From assembly GCA_016874755.1 (NCBI GenBank), contig VGTH01000043.1:1-47523 (forward strand): a stretch of 47,523 nt of DNA, in the 5' to 3' direction. Position 1 is the first letter of the stretch. Each line of letters opens with the position of its first letter. The position numbers and the translations under genes are program-made. Origin of the DNA: Deltaproteobacteria bacterium (GTDB taxonomy: Bacteria > Desulfobacterota > Binatia > UBA9968). The notes beneath the pieces are model-generated. The model had not been told where the DNA came from and made no database searches. It saw only the letters and a program-made list of their open reading frames with translations. Below are positions 1 to 8,050 of this stretch, piece after piece.

Positions 1-96
1 AAGAGCTTCCGCAAACTGAACGCACCACAGCTTGTCGGAAAAGTAGCGCGCGGGACGAAGTATGACAATGGCAAAGAGATGAGGGTCGCCGCCTAG
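1..96 (+). CDS. C-terminal end of a possible transposase (5' truncated by window)
   Basis: Frame 1 is open from the first base to a TAG at 94-96 and encodes 31 residues (begins KSFRKLNAPQLVGKV). The short basic sequence with an 'FRKLN..LV.KV..G.KY.NG.E' pattern resembles the C-termini of IS256/mutator-type transposases as I remember them. Just downstream (101-127) lies an AT-rich run containing TTTACACACCTATTGACAA, which looks like an IS256-family right inverted repeat. Both are recalled resemblances, not search results. The start lies outside the window, so family and completeness cannot be judged; it could equally be the end of an unrelated gene. Confidence 0.3.
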   Translation, partial: KSFRKLNAPQLVGKVARGTKYDNGKEMRVAA

Positions 97-421
97 TATC
101 TTTTTACACACCTATTGACAACGGCTCATTCGCTTTCCTCCTCCTTTGTTGTTCCGTTTTGCGTTAATAATTAGCAAAAATTTCCTTGCCAAGTTGTGAC
201 AGCAATAGCTGTGCCGTTCTAGAATATGCTGATTTAACTCATTTTTTTCGTTTTTTCTAAATCAAAACTGTTAGCCAATCTTACACTTTCTAATTCCATC
301 TCCTCACCACACTAAAGGGCTGTTTTTACATGATAATTTTGTCGTATTTTTGTATCTCCTATTTACACTTTTTCGCGATAGCATCGGTTTACACCCTTTT
401 TTGTCTGCAACCAACCTCGGG
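97..421. other. AT-rich gene-poor region
   Basis: This stretch is clearly richer in A and T than the rest of the window, with many T-runs (for example around 243-258). Short open frames starting at 330 and 350 run into the antisense of the neighbouring transporter gene and look like chance. Positions 101-127 may be the right end of an insertion sequence. I see no tRNA, no CRISPR-type repetition and no convincing gene. It probably marks the edge of an inserted or degraded element next to the 3' end of the MFS gene. Confidence 0.5.
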
Positions 422-1855
422 CTACTTTGTTTCACTCACTGGCGTTTGGCCCCGCATCGCCGAGCAGCCCATCGCCACCAGCGCCATGCAGCCGCCAATT
501 GTAAAGCTGAAATTCATCGCTTGCACGAAGACCGTCGGGTTGGCTGGGGTCGGCGTGGCGCTCGCATCTCCACTGAAATAGCGAAAGGCCATGGTCAAGA
601 GCAGCGTTCCCAACGACACGCCGAAGGTCGTGCCCAGGCCGAACATCACGTAGATGGCGCCGGTGGCGACGCCACGATGTTGCGGCGGCACCGAGGTGAT
701 CATCGCCGTGTGGTTCGACGTAAAAAATAGCGATGTGGCTAGCCCCCAGAGCATCAGTACTAAAACCGACGAGCTCCAGTGCGAGTCAGGCCGGAGAAAC
801 GAGCCATAGAAGCCGGCGGCGGCAAGAAACGAAATACCCATCGTCGCGGGCAGCCGCGGACCGACCTTGTCCACGGCCCAACCTACCAGCGGCGATAACG
901 TAACCGTAAAGATCGGCGCGCTGATGAACATGAGACCGATAAACGATGGTTTCAAGCCCAGGATATCTTGCAGATAGAACGGCAGCACAAAACCGAGCAT
1001 CACCTGCGCGATGCCGACCAGCATCAACGCCAGAGCGCTCAGCGTGAACATACGAATGCGAAACAAAGACAAGTCCAAAATCGGGCTCGCCACCGTCGCT
1101 TCGCGATAGAGAAACCCGCCAAAGGAAGCGAGAAACCCGCAGACCAACATTACCTTCAGCGGCGTGGAAAGGCTTTCCATGACGCGATGATCGACCACGG
1201 CGATGAGCGCGCCCGTGGCCGCCACCAGCAACAGTGCGCCAAGATAATCGATCGATTTGTCCGTCTCAGGCGGAGCTTCGCGCTGCGGCACGTGACCTTT
1301 CGCGCGGTTGAATAGCGTTAACCCTAAACCGCACAACGCAATCGGCACGAGAAAAAAGAACACGGCGCGCCAGTGAATATAGTCGATGATCAAACCGCCG
1401 ACGCTGGGACCAATCAGCACGCCGGTGTGAAAGGCGGTCGTCATAAACCCTTGGGCACGCCCGGACAGTTCCTTGGGCGCCGCTTCCAGCGCCAGCGCAC
1501 GCCCCTGGGTTTGCGTCATCGAAGCGCCGATGCCTTGAAACAAGCGAAACAGAATCAACTGACCGGCGGTCTGCGACAGGCCGCAGAGCATGGCGGCCAC
1601 CGAGGAGACCACCAAACCGATGCCAAAAAGTGTGTGGCGCCCGTAGATATCGCCGATGCGGCCGAAAACGAACGACAGACTTATTTGCGAAATCTGATAG
1701 GCGATCACCGCCCATGAAATGCCGACGATGGTCGTCTGTAGACTCGCAGCCACGGTCGGTAGCGACACGGCGAAGATTCGGCTGGCGGTGCCGGCCAAGA
1801 AATTTCCCAGGGCAGCGTTGATCAGCAACGGCCAATTGATGCGTGTTGTTGACAT
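422..1855 (-). CDS. MFS transporter, DHA2-like drug/efflux type
   Basis: A 477-residue polytopic membrane protein of the major facilitator superfamily. The N-terminal half carries the family motif A between the second and third helices (GRIGDIYGRHTLF, near residue 65) and a motif-C-like segment (GVLIGPSVGGLI, near residue 145). The long hydrophobic helices and the length of about 480 residues fit the 14-helix DHA2 (EmrB/QacA-like) group better than the 12-helix group. It probably exports a lipophilic or toxic compound by proton antiport; the substrate cannot be read from sequence. The gene is monocistronic here. Its 3' end borders the AT-rich region, and a small unknown gene lies just upstream on the same strand. 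Confidence 0.85.
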   Translation of the reverse strand: MSTTRINWPLLINAALGNFLAGTASRIFAVSLPTVAASLQTTIVGISWAVIAYQISQISLSFVFGRIGDIYGRHTLFGIGLVVSSVAAMLCGLSQTAGQLILFRLFQGIGASMTQTQGRALALEAAPKELSGRAQGFMTTAFHTGVLIGPSVGGLIIDYIHWRAVFFFLVPIALCGLGLTLFNRAKGHVPQREAPPETDKSIDYLGALLLVAATGALIAVVDHRVMESLSTPLKVMLVCGFLASFGGFLYREATVASPILDLSLFRIRMFTLSALALMLVGIAQVMLGFVLPFYLQDILGLKPSFIGLMFISAPIFTVTLSPLVGWAVDKVGPRLPATMGISFLAAAGFYGSFLRPDSHWSSSVLVLMLWGLATSLFFTSNHTAMITSVPPQHRGVATGAIYVMFGLGTTFGVSLGTLLLTMAFRYFSGDASATPTPANPTVFVQAMNFSFTIGGCMALVAMGCSAMRGQTPVSETK

Positions 1856-1906
1856 CGGCAGGACTGGGCTCGGTGGCGCGCGAAATATCCGAAATGAAAA
1901 CCGGAC

Positions 1907-2320
1907 TTAGGCTGGCGGCTGCCAGTGTTCGTTGATCAGATCGATGCAAAGGAGCAACCCGGCTTCGGCCTCCGAGTGCGTCACGCCGCCGCGCCCTTCG
2001 CGCATTTCAAGTCGCGCCCGATGGATGCGTTCTAGGGGCGCGACGGCCTGCCCTTTGAGCCAACGTTGCTGCACCGCCCGGGACAATAGGTTGGTAAAAT
2101 CGCTCTGCGCCCAGGGAGAAAGCCCTAGGCGCGCTCTAAGCCAATCACCGATCGCTTGGTCGCACAGAATAATCACGTCGTAGACGCCTAGCATCTGTGC
2201 TGCCCAACCGTTGAGGGCGCGGCTAAGCATGCGCATCGCGCGCCCCTCCGGCGAATGATGGCCGCAGCGCCGCTCCTTCTCTGCCAAATTAGCGAACAGC
2301 TCCTGCGTATCGACGGTCAT
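1907..2320 (-). CDS. hypothetical protein (137 aa)
   Basis: The frame is open further upstream, but that part is antisense to the divergent binding-protein gene. I choose the ATG at 2318-2320 (MTVDTQELFANLAEKE), giving about 137 residues. The protein is soluble and mostly helical in appearance, with many Arg, Leu and Ala residues, and I see no signal peptide or metal motif. I do not recognise the family. It lies 51 bases upstream of the MFS gene on the same strand, so the two may be cotranscribed. It is divergent from the TAXI-type binding protein, with about 120 bases for two promoters. Confidence 0.55.
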   Translation of the reverse strand: MTVDTQELFANLAEKERRCGHHSPEGRAMRMLSRALNGWAAQMLGVYDVIILCDQAIGDWLRARLGLSPWAQSDFTNLLSRAVQQRWLKGQAVAPLERIHRARLEMREGRGGVTHSEAEAGLLLCIDLINEHWQPPA

Positions 2321-2385
2321 CCGAGTTTCTATAGCACGTAAGTTTGCTTGGCCATAGCACTGAGCCTCGCTTGGCGGCAATCTGT

Positions 2386-2415
2386 TTGACAGGTGCATCG
2401 GCACATCCCTATGTT
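2386..2415 (+). promoter_or_regulatory. sigma70-type promoter for the TAXI-type gene
   Basis: A perfect TTGACA (2386-2391), an 18-base spacer and TATGTT (2410-2415). A start point near 2422 would give a leader of about 20 bases ending in a GGAGG ribosome site before the ATG at 2441. An upstream in-frame ATG at 2393 falls inside the spacer, which argues for the 2441 start. Confidence 0.55.
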
Positions 2416-2440
2416 GGTCGAAAACTTTGGAGGTTCGATC

Positions 2441-3406
2441 ATGGAGAAGCTCCCCCGCGGCGCCAATTTTCAACGCGCTTTGATGCTCTGGCAGATCGGT
2501 TTGCACATCGCCAGCGATCCGAAAACGCCCTATTACGGTCCGCGCGATATGTGCATTACCGTCGGCAGCGGCTCGCACGAAAACATGCAGCCCTGGCTGC
2601 GCATGTGCACCGGCTCGCCGATACTCGCCCACGGCATTTGCCGTGGAGAGCTGGAAGCGGCGATGATCAACCCTTCCGGGCTATTGACTCAAGCCTATCG
2701 CGGCACTGGGATTTTTCCGACGCCCCTGCCGGTGCGCATCATCGCCGTCTACCCATCGCTGGATCACTTTGTCTATCTCATCCATCCGCGCACCGGCTTG
2801 AAATCATTGGCTGAGATCAAAGCCAAAAAATATCCGCTGCGCCTGTCGATTCGCGAGGACGCCACCCATTCGACCCGCGTCCTGGTCGATCAAACCCTCG
2901 CGGCCTACGGCATGACGCTCAAGGACATCGAATCCTGGGGTGGCAGTTTTCAATTGAACGGCGGCCCTGGCGACGAGCGCCGCTTGCAAGCACTCAAAGA
3001 TGAATCCATCGACGCCATCTTCGACGAAGGCTTACCGCTGTGGTTCGAAGCCGCCTTGGCGGCCGGCATGAAACCGGTGACGCTCGAGGACAAAGTGTTT
3101 AAATACTTGGTCGACGAGCTCGGCTGGCGCCGCTACACGATTGCGCCCGGGCGCTTCAAAGGCTTAAACGAAAACTATACCTGCATCGACTACAGCGGCT
3201 GGCCGCTCTACACCCGCGCGACACTGCCGGACGACGACGCCTACAAAATCTGCGACGCCATCATGGCGCGGCAAGAGGCGATCTATTGGGAGGAGTCCTA
3301 CACCGGCGTCGGCCAATTGGGCGAAAACACCGACGCCACCCCGCGCGATGTGCCGCTTCATCCGGGAGCGGAAAGATGGTACCGCGAGCACGGCTTTAGA
3401 GTGTAG
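2441..3406 (+). CDS. TAXI-family solute-binding protein without signal peptide
   Basis: A 321-residue protein related to the TAXI (TRAP-associated extracytoplasmic immunogenic) receptors. Features include an early 'ITVGSGSHEN' segment, 'GELEAAMINPSG' (the typical 'G..D.a.......' region) and a 'GLKSLAEIKAKK' segment typical of binding-protein domain 2. The start at 2441 is set by GGAGG seven bases upstream and by the promoter at 2386. From this start, and from any start further upstream, there is no hydrophobic export signal, whereas classic TAXI receptors are periplasmic. No TRAP permease (DctQM-like) gene is nearby. It may be a cytoplasmic ligand-binding or enzyme-like derivative, or may have lost its leader. 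Confidence 0.75.
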   Translation: MEKLPRGANFQRALMLWQIGLHIASDPKTPYYGPRDMCITVGSGSHENMQPWLRMCTGSPILAHGICRGELEAAMINPSGLLTQAYRGTGIFPTPLPVRIIAVYPSLDHFVYLIHPRTGLKSLAEIKAKKYPLRLSIREDATHSTRVLVDQTLAAYGMTLKDIESWGGSFQLNGGPGDERRLQALKDESIDAIFDEGLPLWFEAALAAGMKPVTLEDKVFKYLVDELGWRRYTIAPGRFKGLNENYTCIDYSGWPLYTRATLPDDDAYKICDAIMARQEAIYWEESYTGVGQLGENTDATPRDVPLHPGAERWYREHGFRV

Positions 3407-3413
3407 GAGAAAA

Positions 3414-4643
3414 TTAGCGCCGCAGACGCTCACGCAGAGCTGCCAAGGTCGGCGCGATCGGCCCGACCTCTTGCGGCGGGATGGCCAGCGCTTCCGGTTG
3501 TTTCAAGCCGTGACCGGTTAGGTTGCAAACCACAATGTCGTCGCGCGCGATGGTGCCCCGGGCGCGCATCTGATTGGCGACGGCCACCGACACCACCGCT
3601 GCTGGCTCAGCGAAAACCCCGCAAAGACTGCCGGTTAGTGTCTGAGCTTCAAAAATTTGTTGATCGCCAACAGCCACCGCGGCGCCACCCGAATCGTAGA
3701 CCGCCTCAAGCGCGCGCCAGCCGAGTGACGACGGGTTGCCGACTTGGATGCTCTCGGCGACCGTGTCACGCGCGTCGACCGGCTCGACCGTGCGCAGCCC
3801 CTTTGCGAATGCCTTGACGATGGGCGCCGCAGCTTCGCTTTGAGCGGCGACCAGCTTGGGCATTTTTTCAATCCAGCCCAACGAACGGAATTCTTTGAAC
3901 CCCTGCCCCATGGCAAAGATGCCTGTGCCTCCGGCAGTGGGATGAATCACCCAATCGGCAATGACTCCATCGAGTTGATCGACCAGCTCATAAGCATAGG
4001 ATTTCTTGCCGACGCGGTAGGGATTGGAGGACACGCAATCGTACCAGCCAAATTCACCCACCGCCCGGCTGTACAATTCGGCCACTTCGTAGTCGAACCG
4101 GCCGTCGACAACGACAACCTCCGCGCCATAGGCGCGGGCTTGAATAATCTTCGACAGCGCGGTCCCCGCCGGCACCATGACAACGCTCCGCATGCCGGCA
4201 GCGGCGGCGTAGGCGGCCACCGAAGCCGCCGCGTTGCCGGTGGAGATGACGCTGGCGACTTCAAACCCCATCTCTTTGCCTGCCGAGATGCCGACCGTAT
4301 TGCTGCGGTCTTTGAGCGAGCCGGTGGGCAGAACTGTATCGTTCTTTAGATATAGATTTGGAATACCGATCCGCTCGCCGAGACGCTGCGCGCGCAAAAG
4401 CGGCGTGCTGCCCTCGCCCAGAGACACAATCGAAGCAGGGTCTCGCACTGGAAAAAATTCGCCCCAGCGCCAGATCGACAGATCGCGGCGCTGGCGCATG
4501 GTTTGAAAATCGGCGCGCGTCAGATGGTCGATCTGAACAGCCACTTCAACGATGACGTTGCATGACGGGCAGCGAAACGTCCTCTTGGTCGGCGGCTCTG
4601 TGCCACACAGAGGACACTGGAGGCAAAATTGTTTGGCCATCAT
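3414..4643 (-). CDS. thrC: threonine synthase (PLP-dependent)
   Basis: A 409-residue fold-type II PLP enzyme that should convert O-phospho-homoserine to threonine in the cytoplasm. The N-terminus has a zinc-ribbon-like set of cysteines (Cys10/Cys13 and Cys25/Cys28), common in one branch of threonine synthases. PLP-binding elements follow: GEGSTPLL near residue 76, the Schiff-base lysine in GSLKDRS (about Lys111), STGNAAAS near residue 134, and a C-terminal NLTGHGLK loop. The length is normal. It starts with ATG ATG at 4643; either could be used, and no strong ribosome site is visible. Other pathway genes are not adjacent. A threonine-synthase-like side activity is the main alternative. Confidence 0.8.
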   Translation of the reverse strand: MMAKQFCLQCPLCGTEPPTKRTFRCPSCNVIVEVAVQIDHLTRADFQTMRQRRDLSIWRWGEFFPVRDPASIVSLGEGSTPLLRAQRLGERIGIPNLYLKNDTVLPTGSLKDRSNTVGISAGKEMGFEVASVISTGNAAASVAAYAAAAGMRSVVMVPAGTALSKIIQARAYGAEVVVVDGRFDYEVAELYSRAVGEFGWYDCVSSNPYRVGKKSYAYELVDQLDGVIADWVIHPTAGGTGIFAMGQGFKEFRSLGWIEKMPKLVAAQSEAAAPIVKAFAKGLRTVEPVDARDTVAESIQVGNPSSLGWRALEAVYDSGGAAVAVGDQQIFEAQTLTGSLCGVFAEPAAVVSVAVANQMRARGTIARDDIVVCNLTGHGLKQPEALAIPPQEVGPIAPTLAALRERLRR

Positions 4644-4724
4644 TCGAATCCGCAGTCACCGGCAAATAGCGCCGCGCCGAAACGCGCTCTTGCCCATTTT
4701 CAACTCTCCACTTTCAATTTTCCA

Positions 4725-5234
4725 TTAACTCGCGCGCTTTTCGACTTCGTTCAACGACTTTTCCAACTCGCCTTCGAGATCGCCGACGTCGAAACCGACG
4801 GCGCGGGCGCCGTCAAGGATAGCGATGCAAATCATGATCATATCGAGGCACTCGCGCGGCGGGGCTGCGTCAGGATGATCGTAAAGATAGTGATCGACGC
4901 GCTGCCTGAGGGTATGAAAGTCGCGCAAACAGACGACCGCCGGCAAGCCAGCCACCGGACCGGAATTTTTGACTACGGGCGCAAAGGCGATGCCGCCCGG
5001 ATCGACAAGCGCGATCTGGGTGCCCTCTGCGAAAAGCAAAACCAAATAAGGCTCGCGGGATTCGGCATGCATCTTTTCCTCAAACGCGCTCAAGTCGCGC
5101 CACGAGATCTGCAATCTTTTCCCCGAAGCAACGTCGAGCAAGATGGCGCTCTCGACGTCGTAGGAAACCGCTTGGCGATGAGTCTCAGCCCACTGGCGAA
5201 CCTTCAGCTTTGCTTGATCGACCGTCGAATCCAC
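4725..5234 (-). CDS. hypothetical protein (169 aa)
   Basis: A soluble protein of 169 residues beginning with a GTG at 5232-5234. The middle (about residues 60-105) is a hydrophobic beta-rich segment (PYLVLLFAEGTQIALVDPGG), and the C-terminal third is helical and acidic with a Cys-Met-Ile-rich helix. I do not recognise the family. No clear ribosome site precedes the GTG, so the start is uncertain. It lies about 80 bases upstream of thrC on the same strand. The gap (about 4690-4735) holds a low-complexity run of the 'TTTTCAACTCTCCACTTTC' type, one of the word-like intergenic repeats of this genome. Confidence 0.5.
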   Translation of the reverse strand: MDSTVDQAKLKVRQWAETHRQAVSYDVESAILLDVASGKRLQISWRDLSAFEEKMHAESREPYLVLLFAEGTQIALVDPGGIAFAPVVKNSGPVAGLPAVVCLRDFHTLRQRVDHYLYDHPDAAPPRECLDMIMICIAILDGARAVGFDVGDLEGELEKSLNEVEKRAS

Positions 5235-5362
5235 AACGAAATTTATATCAGGCGCGGCGCGCGGGAACTACTCCGCTGTAAGATTGACTTCAAGCGAAAA
5301 GGCCCCATACTAGCGGAGATTTCGCGCCACCCCATCACCATGAAACGCCGCGTCGGCTCGGT

Positions 5363-6730
5363 TTGACCGTTGTCACTGTGCACTCTGAGGACCCCACCGA
5401 ATTTCGCCTGATCGAACGGCGCGCGCTGCGTTGGCTGTTGGTTCTGTACGGCCTGTTTATCCTCTACGGCACGTTCATTCCGTTTCGCTTCAACGACGAT
5501 CCGGCGTTCCTGCAGTTGCAGTGGCAAGGGGTTTTCACACCTCCGTTTAACCAAGGTCGTAAGACCTTTTCACTCCTCGACGTGGCTGCTAACTTTTTGC
5601 TGTTTGTGCCGTTGGGTTTCCTCTGGGTCGGCAGCGCCTTTCGCAGGTTGTCCGCGGCCGGTTTCTTTGGCGCCCTGTTACAAGCTGGCTTGTGCGGTTT
5701 GCTGTTGAGCCTCGCCGTCGAGTTGGGCCAAGTCTATTCTCCCGGCCGCACGCCCTCAATCCTCGACGTGGCATTCAATGCCGCGGGTGCCGCCTTTGGC
5801 GGCGCGCTCGGCATTGTGATTTTCACAGGATTGCGCGGCGCCCTCGGCAAAAACTTATTGTTTGTCATCTGCTGGCGTCCCGCCCGGGTTCTGCTCGCCA
5901 TGCTGGCCGTGGCGCCGGTCGCCGATGCCTTCTACCCGTTCCACCTCACCCTCGACGTCTCCACCGCCTGGTCCAACCTCAAGCGTGCCCAGTGGATGCC
6001 CTTTCTCGCCGGCACGCACCGCTATTGGCTCGACCTGGTGGTCGAGAAAGTTTTTGTCTATGCGGCGATGGCACATCTGGTCATTCTTGGTTTCAGGCAA
6101 AGCTATCGAACTGGCGGAGCCGGTGGTGCGCTAGGTTTCTGCTTCGCGCTCGGCTTTGCGGTCGAAGCAGGCAAACTGCTTTTCGTCGGCCGCGTGCCCA
6201 ACGCCGAAAACTTTCTGCTCGCCGTTTGCGGCGCTCTCTTCGGAGTCATGGTGGTCACGCCGCTCAGTGAAACCCATTTCTGCCGGCGCCACGGCCGCCG
6301 GATCTTGCTGATACTGGCGCTTGCCCTGATGATTTATGCCCAACTGTCGCCGTTCGATTGGCTTGTGTCTTTGGCGGAGCTGCCGCAGCGCTGGCAGCGC
6401 GTCGAGTGGCTGCCGCTGGCAGCGTACTACGGCGCCGATCCGCAATCGGCCCTCTTCGATCTTGGCAAGAAGATTTTCATCGCCGGCCCTTTCGGCCTCC
6501 TGGTGGCGGCACGGCGCCACGCGTTATCGGGTAAGCCCGGGCGCAATCAAGCGCTTTTCTTTGGCTTGGCAATCGGCTTAATCTTAGAAGCTTGCCAGCG
6601 GGGGCTCCGCTCACGCACCCCTTCGATCACCGACGTGCTGCTTTTCGGCGCCGCTTCTTGGACCGGCGCGACGCTGTTTAGCCAGCGGCTAAGACTAATG
6701 AAATCGCAAACTCGGTCGTCTAATCGATAG
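5363..6730 (+). CDS. duplicated VanZ-family membrane protein
   Basis: A 455-residue membrane protein holding two VanZ-like domains. The first (about residues 20-160) has the hallmark pattern 'NFLLFVPLGF', then 'SLAVELGQVYSPGR', then 'SILDVAFNAAGAAFGG'. The second (about residues 310-445) repeats it more weakly with 'KKIFIAGPFGLL', 'LILEACQRGLRSRTPSITDV'. Further helices lie between them. VanZ proteins are linked to low-level teicoplanin resistance, but most homologues have unknown envelope roles, so no resistance claim is made. The start is doubtful: TTG at 5363 gives the longest form and GTG at 5378 is possible. The gene stands alone on this strand. Confidence 0.75.
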   Translation: MTVVTVHSEDPTEFRLIERRALRWLLVLYGLFILYGTFIPFRFNDDPAFLQLQWQGVFTPPFNQGRKTFSLLDVAANFLLFVPLGFLWVGSAFRRLSAAGFFGALLQAGLCGLLLSLAVELGQVYSPGRTPSILDVAFNAAGAAFGGALGIVIFTGLRGALGKNLLFVICWRPARVLLAMLAVAPVADAFYPFHLTLDVSTAWSNLKRAQWMPFLAGTHRYWLDLVVEKVFVYAAMAHLVILGFRQSYRTGGAGGALGFCFALGFAVEAGKLLFVGRVPNAENFLLAVCGALFGVMVVTPLSETHFCRRHGRRILLILALALMIYAQLSPFDWLVSLAELPQRWQRVEWLPLAAYYGADPQSALFDLGKKIFIAGPFGLLVAARRHALSGKPGRNQALFFGLAIGLILEACQRGLRSRTPSITDVLLFGAASWTGATLFSQRLRLMKSQTRSSNR

Positions 6731-6736
6731 GTCAGC

Positions 6737-6766
6737 TTGACAGCATGAGGGATTCCCGGCTAAGAG
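6737..6766 (+). promoter_or_regulatory. candidate promoter for the GlsB/RNase/barstar group
   Basis: TTGACA at 6737-6742, an 18-base spacer and TAAGAG at 6761-6766 (or CTAAGA one base earlier). The -10 is imperfect. It lies about 55 bases before the GlsB-like start at 6820, with AAGGAGG just ahead of that ATG. Confidence 0.4.
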
Positions 6767-6819
6767 CTTGGCAGCCGCCTAGAATCGGGAGGCACAGCTA
6801 CATTCACTAAGGAGGCGCT

Positions 6820-7068
6820 ATGTTCGGACTCATTTGGACGATTGTTATCGGCTTTGTCGTTGGGGTCATCGCCAAGTTCATCATGCCGGGCAAGGAAAAC
6901 CTGGGTTTTGTCTTGACCACCGTCCTCGGCATCGTCGGCTCCATCGCCGCTTCCTATGCCGGGCAAATCATCGGCTTGTACGATGCTGGCCAGGGCGCCG
7001 GGTTTATCGGCTCCATCGTTGGCGCCTTTGTTGTCTTGTGGGGCTACCTGAAAGTAAAGTCCGCCTAA
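6820..7068 (+). CDS. GlsB/YeaQ/YmgE family stress-response membrane protein
   Basis: An 82-residue, very hydrophobic, glycine-rich protein with three predicted membrane segments and the family pattern 'IVIGFVVGVIAKFIMPGKE' followed by 'TTVLGIVGSIAASYAG' and a C-terminal 'GFIGSIVGAFVVLWGY'. Members are small inner-membrane proteins often induced by stress (the former transglycosylase-associated family); the biochemical role is not settled. The ATG at 6820 has a strong AAGGAGG upstream. It leads a short group with the RNase and barstar-like genes; the RNase gene starts 15 bases after its stop. Confidence 0.85.
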   Translation: MFGLIWTIVIGFVVGVIAKFIMPGKENLGFVLTTVLGIVGSIAASYAGQIIGLYDAGQGAGFIGSIVGAFVVLWGYLKVKSA

Positions 7069-7083
7069 CTTCGGCAGCTCATC

Positions 7084-7449
7084 GTGCGCCGCATCGCGAT
7101 ATCTATATTGATTCTGTTCTCCCTCTGCGCGTCGGCGTCGCCGGCTTGCGCACGCGAGAAACGCGCCAACACCGGCGCGGAAATTCTCTTGGCCGAGCTG
7201 CCCAAAGAGGGACGCGCGACCTTGGCGCTGATCAAGCAGGGCGGCCCCTTTCCGTACAAACGTGATGGCATCGTCTTTGGCAATTTCGAAAAGCGACTCC
7301 CCGCGAAGAAGCGCGGTTACTACCGTGAATATACCGTGGCGACGCCGGGAGCGCGCGATCGCGGCGCGCGCCGCATTGTCGCCGGCGACGGCGGCGAGTA
7401 CTACTACACCGCCGATCACTACAAGAGTTTTCAACGCATTCGGGAGTAA
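7084..7449 (+). CDS. secreted RNase Sa/barnase-like guanyl ribonuclease
   Basis: A 121-residue protein starting at GTG 7084. An N-terminal hydrophobic signal peptide (about residues 1-22, ending near SPACA) is followed by a compact microbial RNase (N1/T1 type). The C-terminal half matches the RNase Sa core closely as I remember it: YREYTV carries the expected catalytic Glu, RGARRIVAG the catalytic Arg, and YYTADHYKSFQRI the catalytic His. It should cleave RNA 3' of G. Export would protect the producer, and the next gene, five bases downstream, encodes a barstar-like inhibitor. Roles in nutrition or competition are both possible. Confidence 0.85.
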   Translation: MRRIAISILILFSLCASASPACAREKRANTGAEILLAELPKEGRATLALIKQGGPFPYKRDGIVFGNFEKRLPAKKRGYYREYTVATPGARDRGARRIVAGDGGEYYYTADHYKSFQRIRE

Positions 7450-7454
7450 CTCCA

Positions 7455-7901
7455 TTGGCAAGTCTGAACGAGATTCTCGGCGATCCCAAACGCTGCGGCG
7501 TGTTTCGCTACGGTGGCGACTTGGACAGGCTGGAAAGCGCAGCCGAGCGCGCCAATCTCTCGCTGCACAAGCTTGATCTTAGCCTAGCCCGCAGCAAGAA
7601 AGACGCGCTCAAGAGCTTCGCCAAGACGCTAAAGTTCCCGACCTATTTCGGCGAGAACTGGGATGCCCTCGACGAATGTCTGAGCGACCTAGACTGGCTC
7701 GACGCGCCGGGCTGGATGCTAATCGTAACCGGCGCCGGCAAGTTCGCAGCGGTCGACGAGGAAAGCCTAGTGACGATTTTAGATGTGCTAAATAGCGCCG
7801 CTGAATACTGGAGCGAAGAAGGGAAACCGTTTTGGGCGATTGTTATCGGCGAGGGTCAGACTAAAGGCTTAGCCAACCTTAAACCTGTGCCCGAGAAATA
7901 A
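7455..7901 (+). CDS. barstar-family ribonuclease inhibitor
   Basis: A 148-residue cytoplasmic protein from a TTG start at 7455. Residues about 57-85 contain the barstar signature (LKFPTYFGENWDALDECLSD), where the acidic helix blocks the RNase active site. The C-terminal part (FWAIVIGEG) fits the last strand. It is longer than the classical inhibitor of about 90 residues because of an N-terminal extension of about 50 residues. The five-base gap after the RNase stop means the two are almost surely cotranscribed, forming a toxin-immunity style pair. Both use weak start codons (GTG and TTG), so translation may be kept low. Confidence 0.85.
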   Translation: MASLNEILGDPKRCGVFRYGGDLDRLESAAERANLSLHKLDLSLARSKKDALKSFAKTLKFPTYFGENWDALDECLSDLDWLDAPGWMLIVTGAGKFAAVDEESLVTILDVLNSAAEYWSEEGKPFWAIVIGEGQTKGLANLKPVPEK

Positions 7902-7927
7902 AATTCCGTGCTAGGTCGGCGCGCAGG

Positions 7928-7957
7928 TTGACAAATGCGCCGAACATCGGCTATTTC
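7928..7957 (+). promoter_or_regulatory. candidate promoter for the ComEA-like gene
   Basis: TTGACA at 7928-7933, an 18-base spacer and TATTTC at 7952-7957, giving a leader of about 85 bases before the ATG at 8051, which is preceded by a strong AGGAGG. Confidence 0.45.
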
Positions 7958-8050
7958 CAGGGGAACCAAGCTTTGAATAGCTCAACATTCGCTGCGTCTA
8001 AGAGTGCAAATTGGGCGGATATCCCGCCGAAAAAAAACCAGGAGGCATAG

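Noticed and set aside
330-730. Two short plus-strand frames in the AT-rich region
   Set aside because: No ribosome site; most of their length is antisense to the MFS gene.
4629-5366. Plus-strand open frame (245 codons)
   Set aside because: Overlaps the minus-strand hypothetical gene; its sequence looks like a shadow and its start is in thrC upstream sequence.
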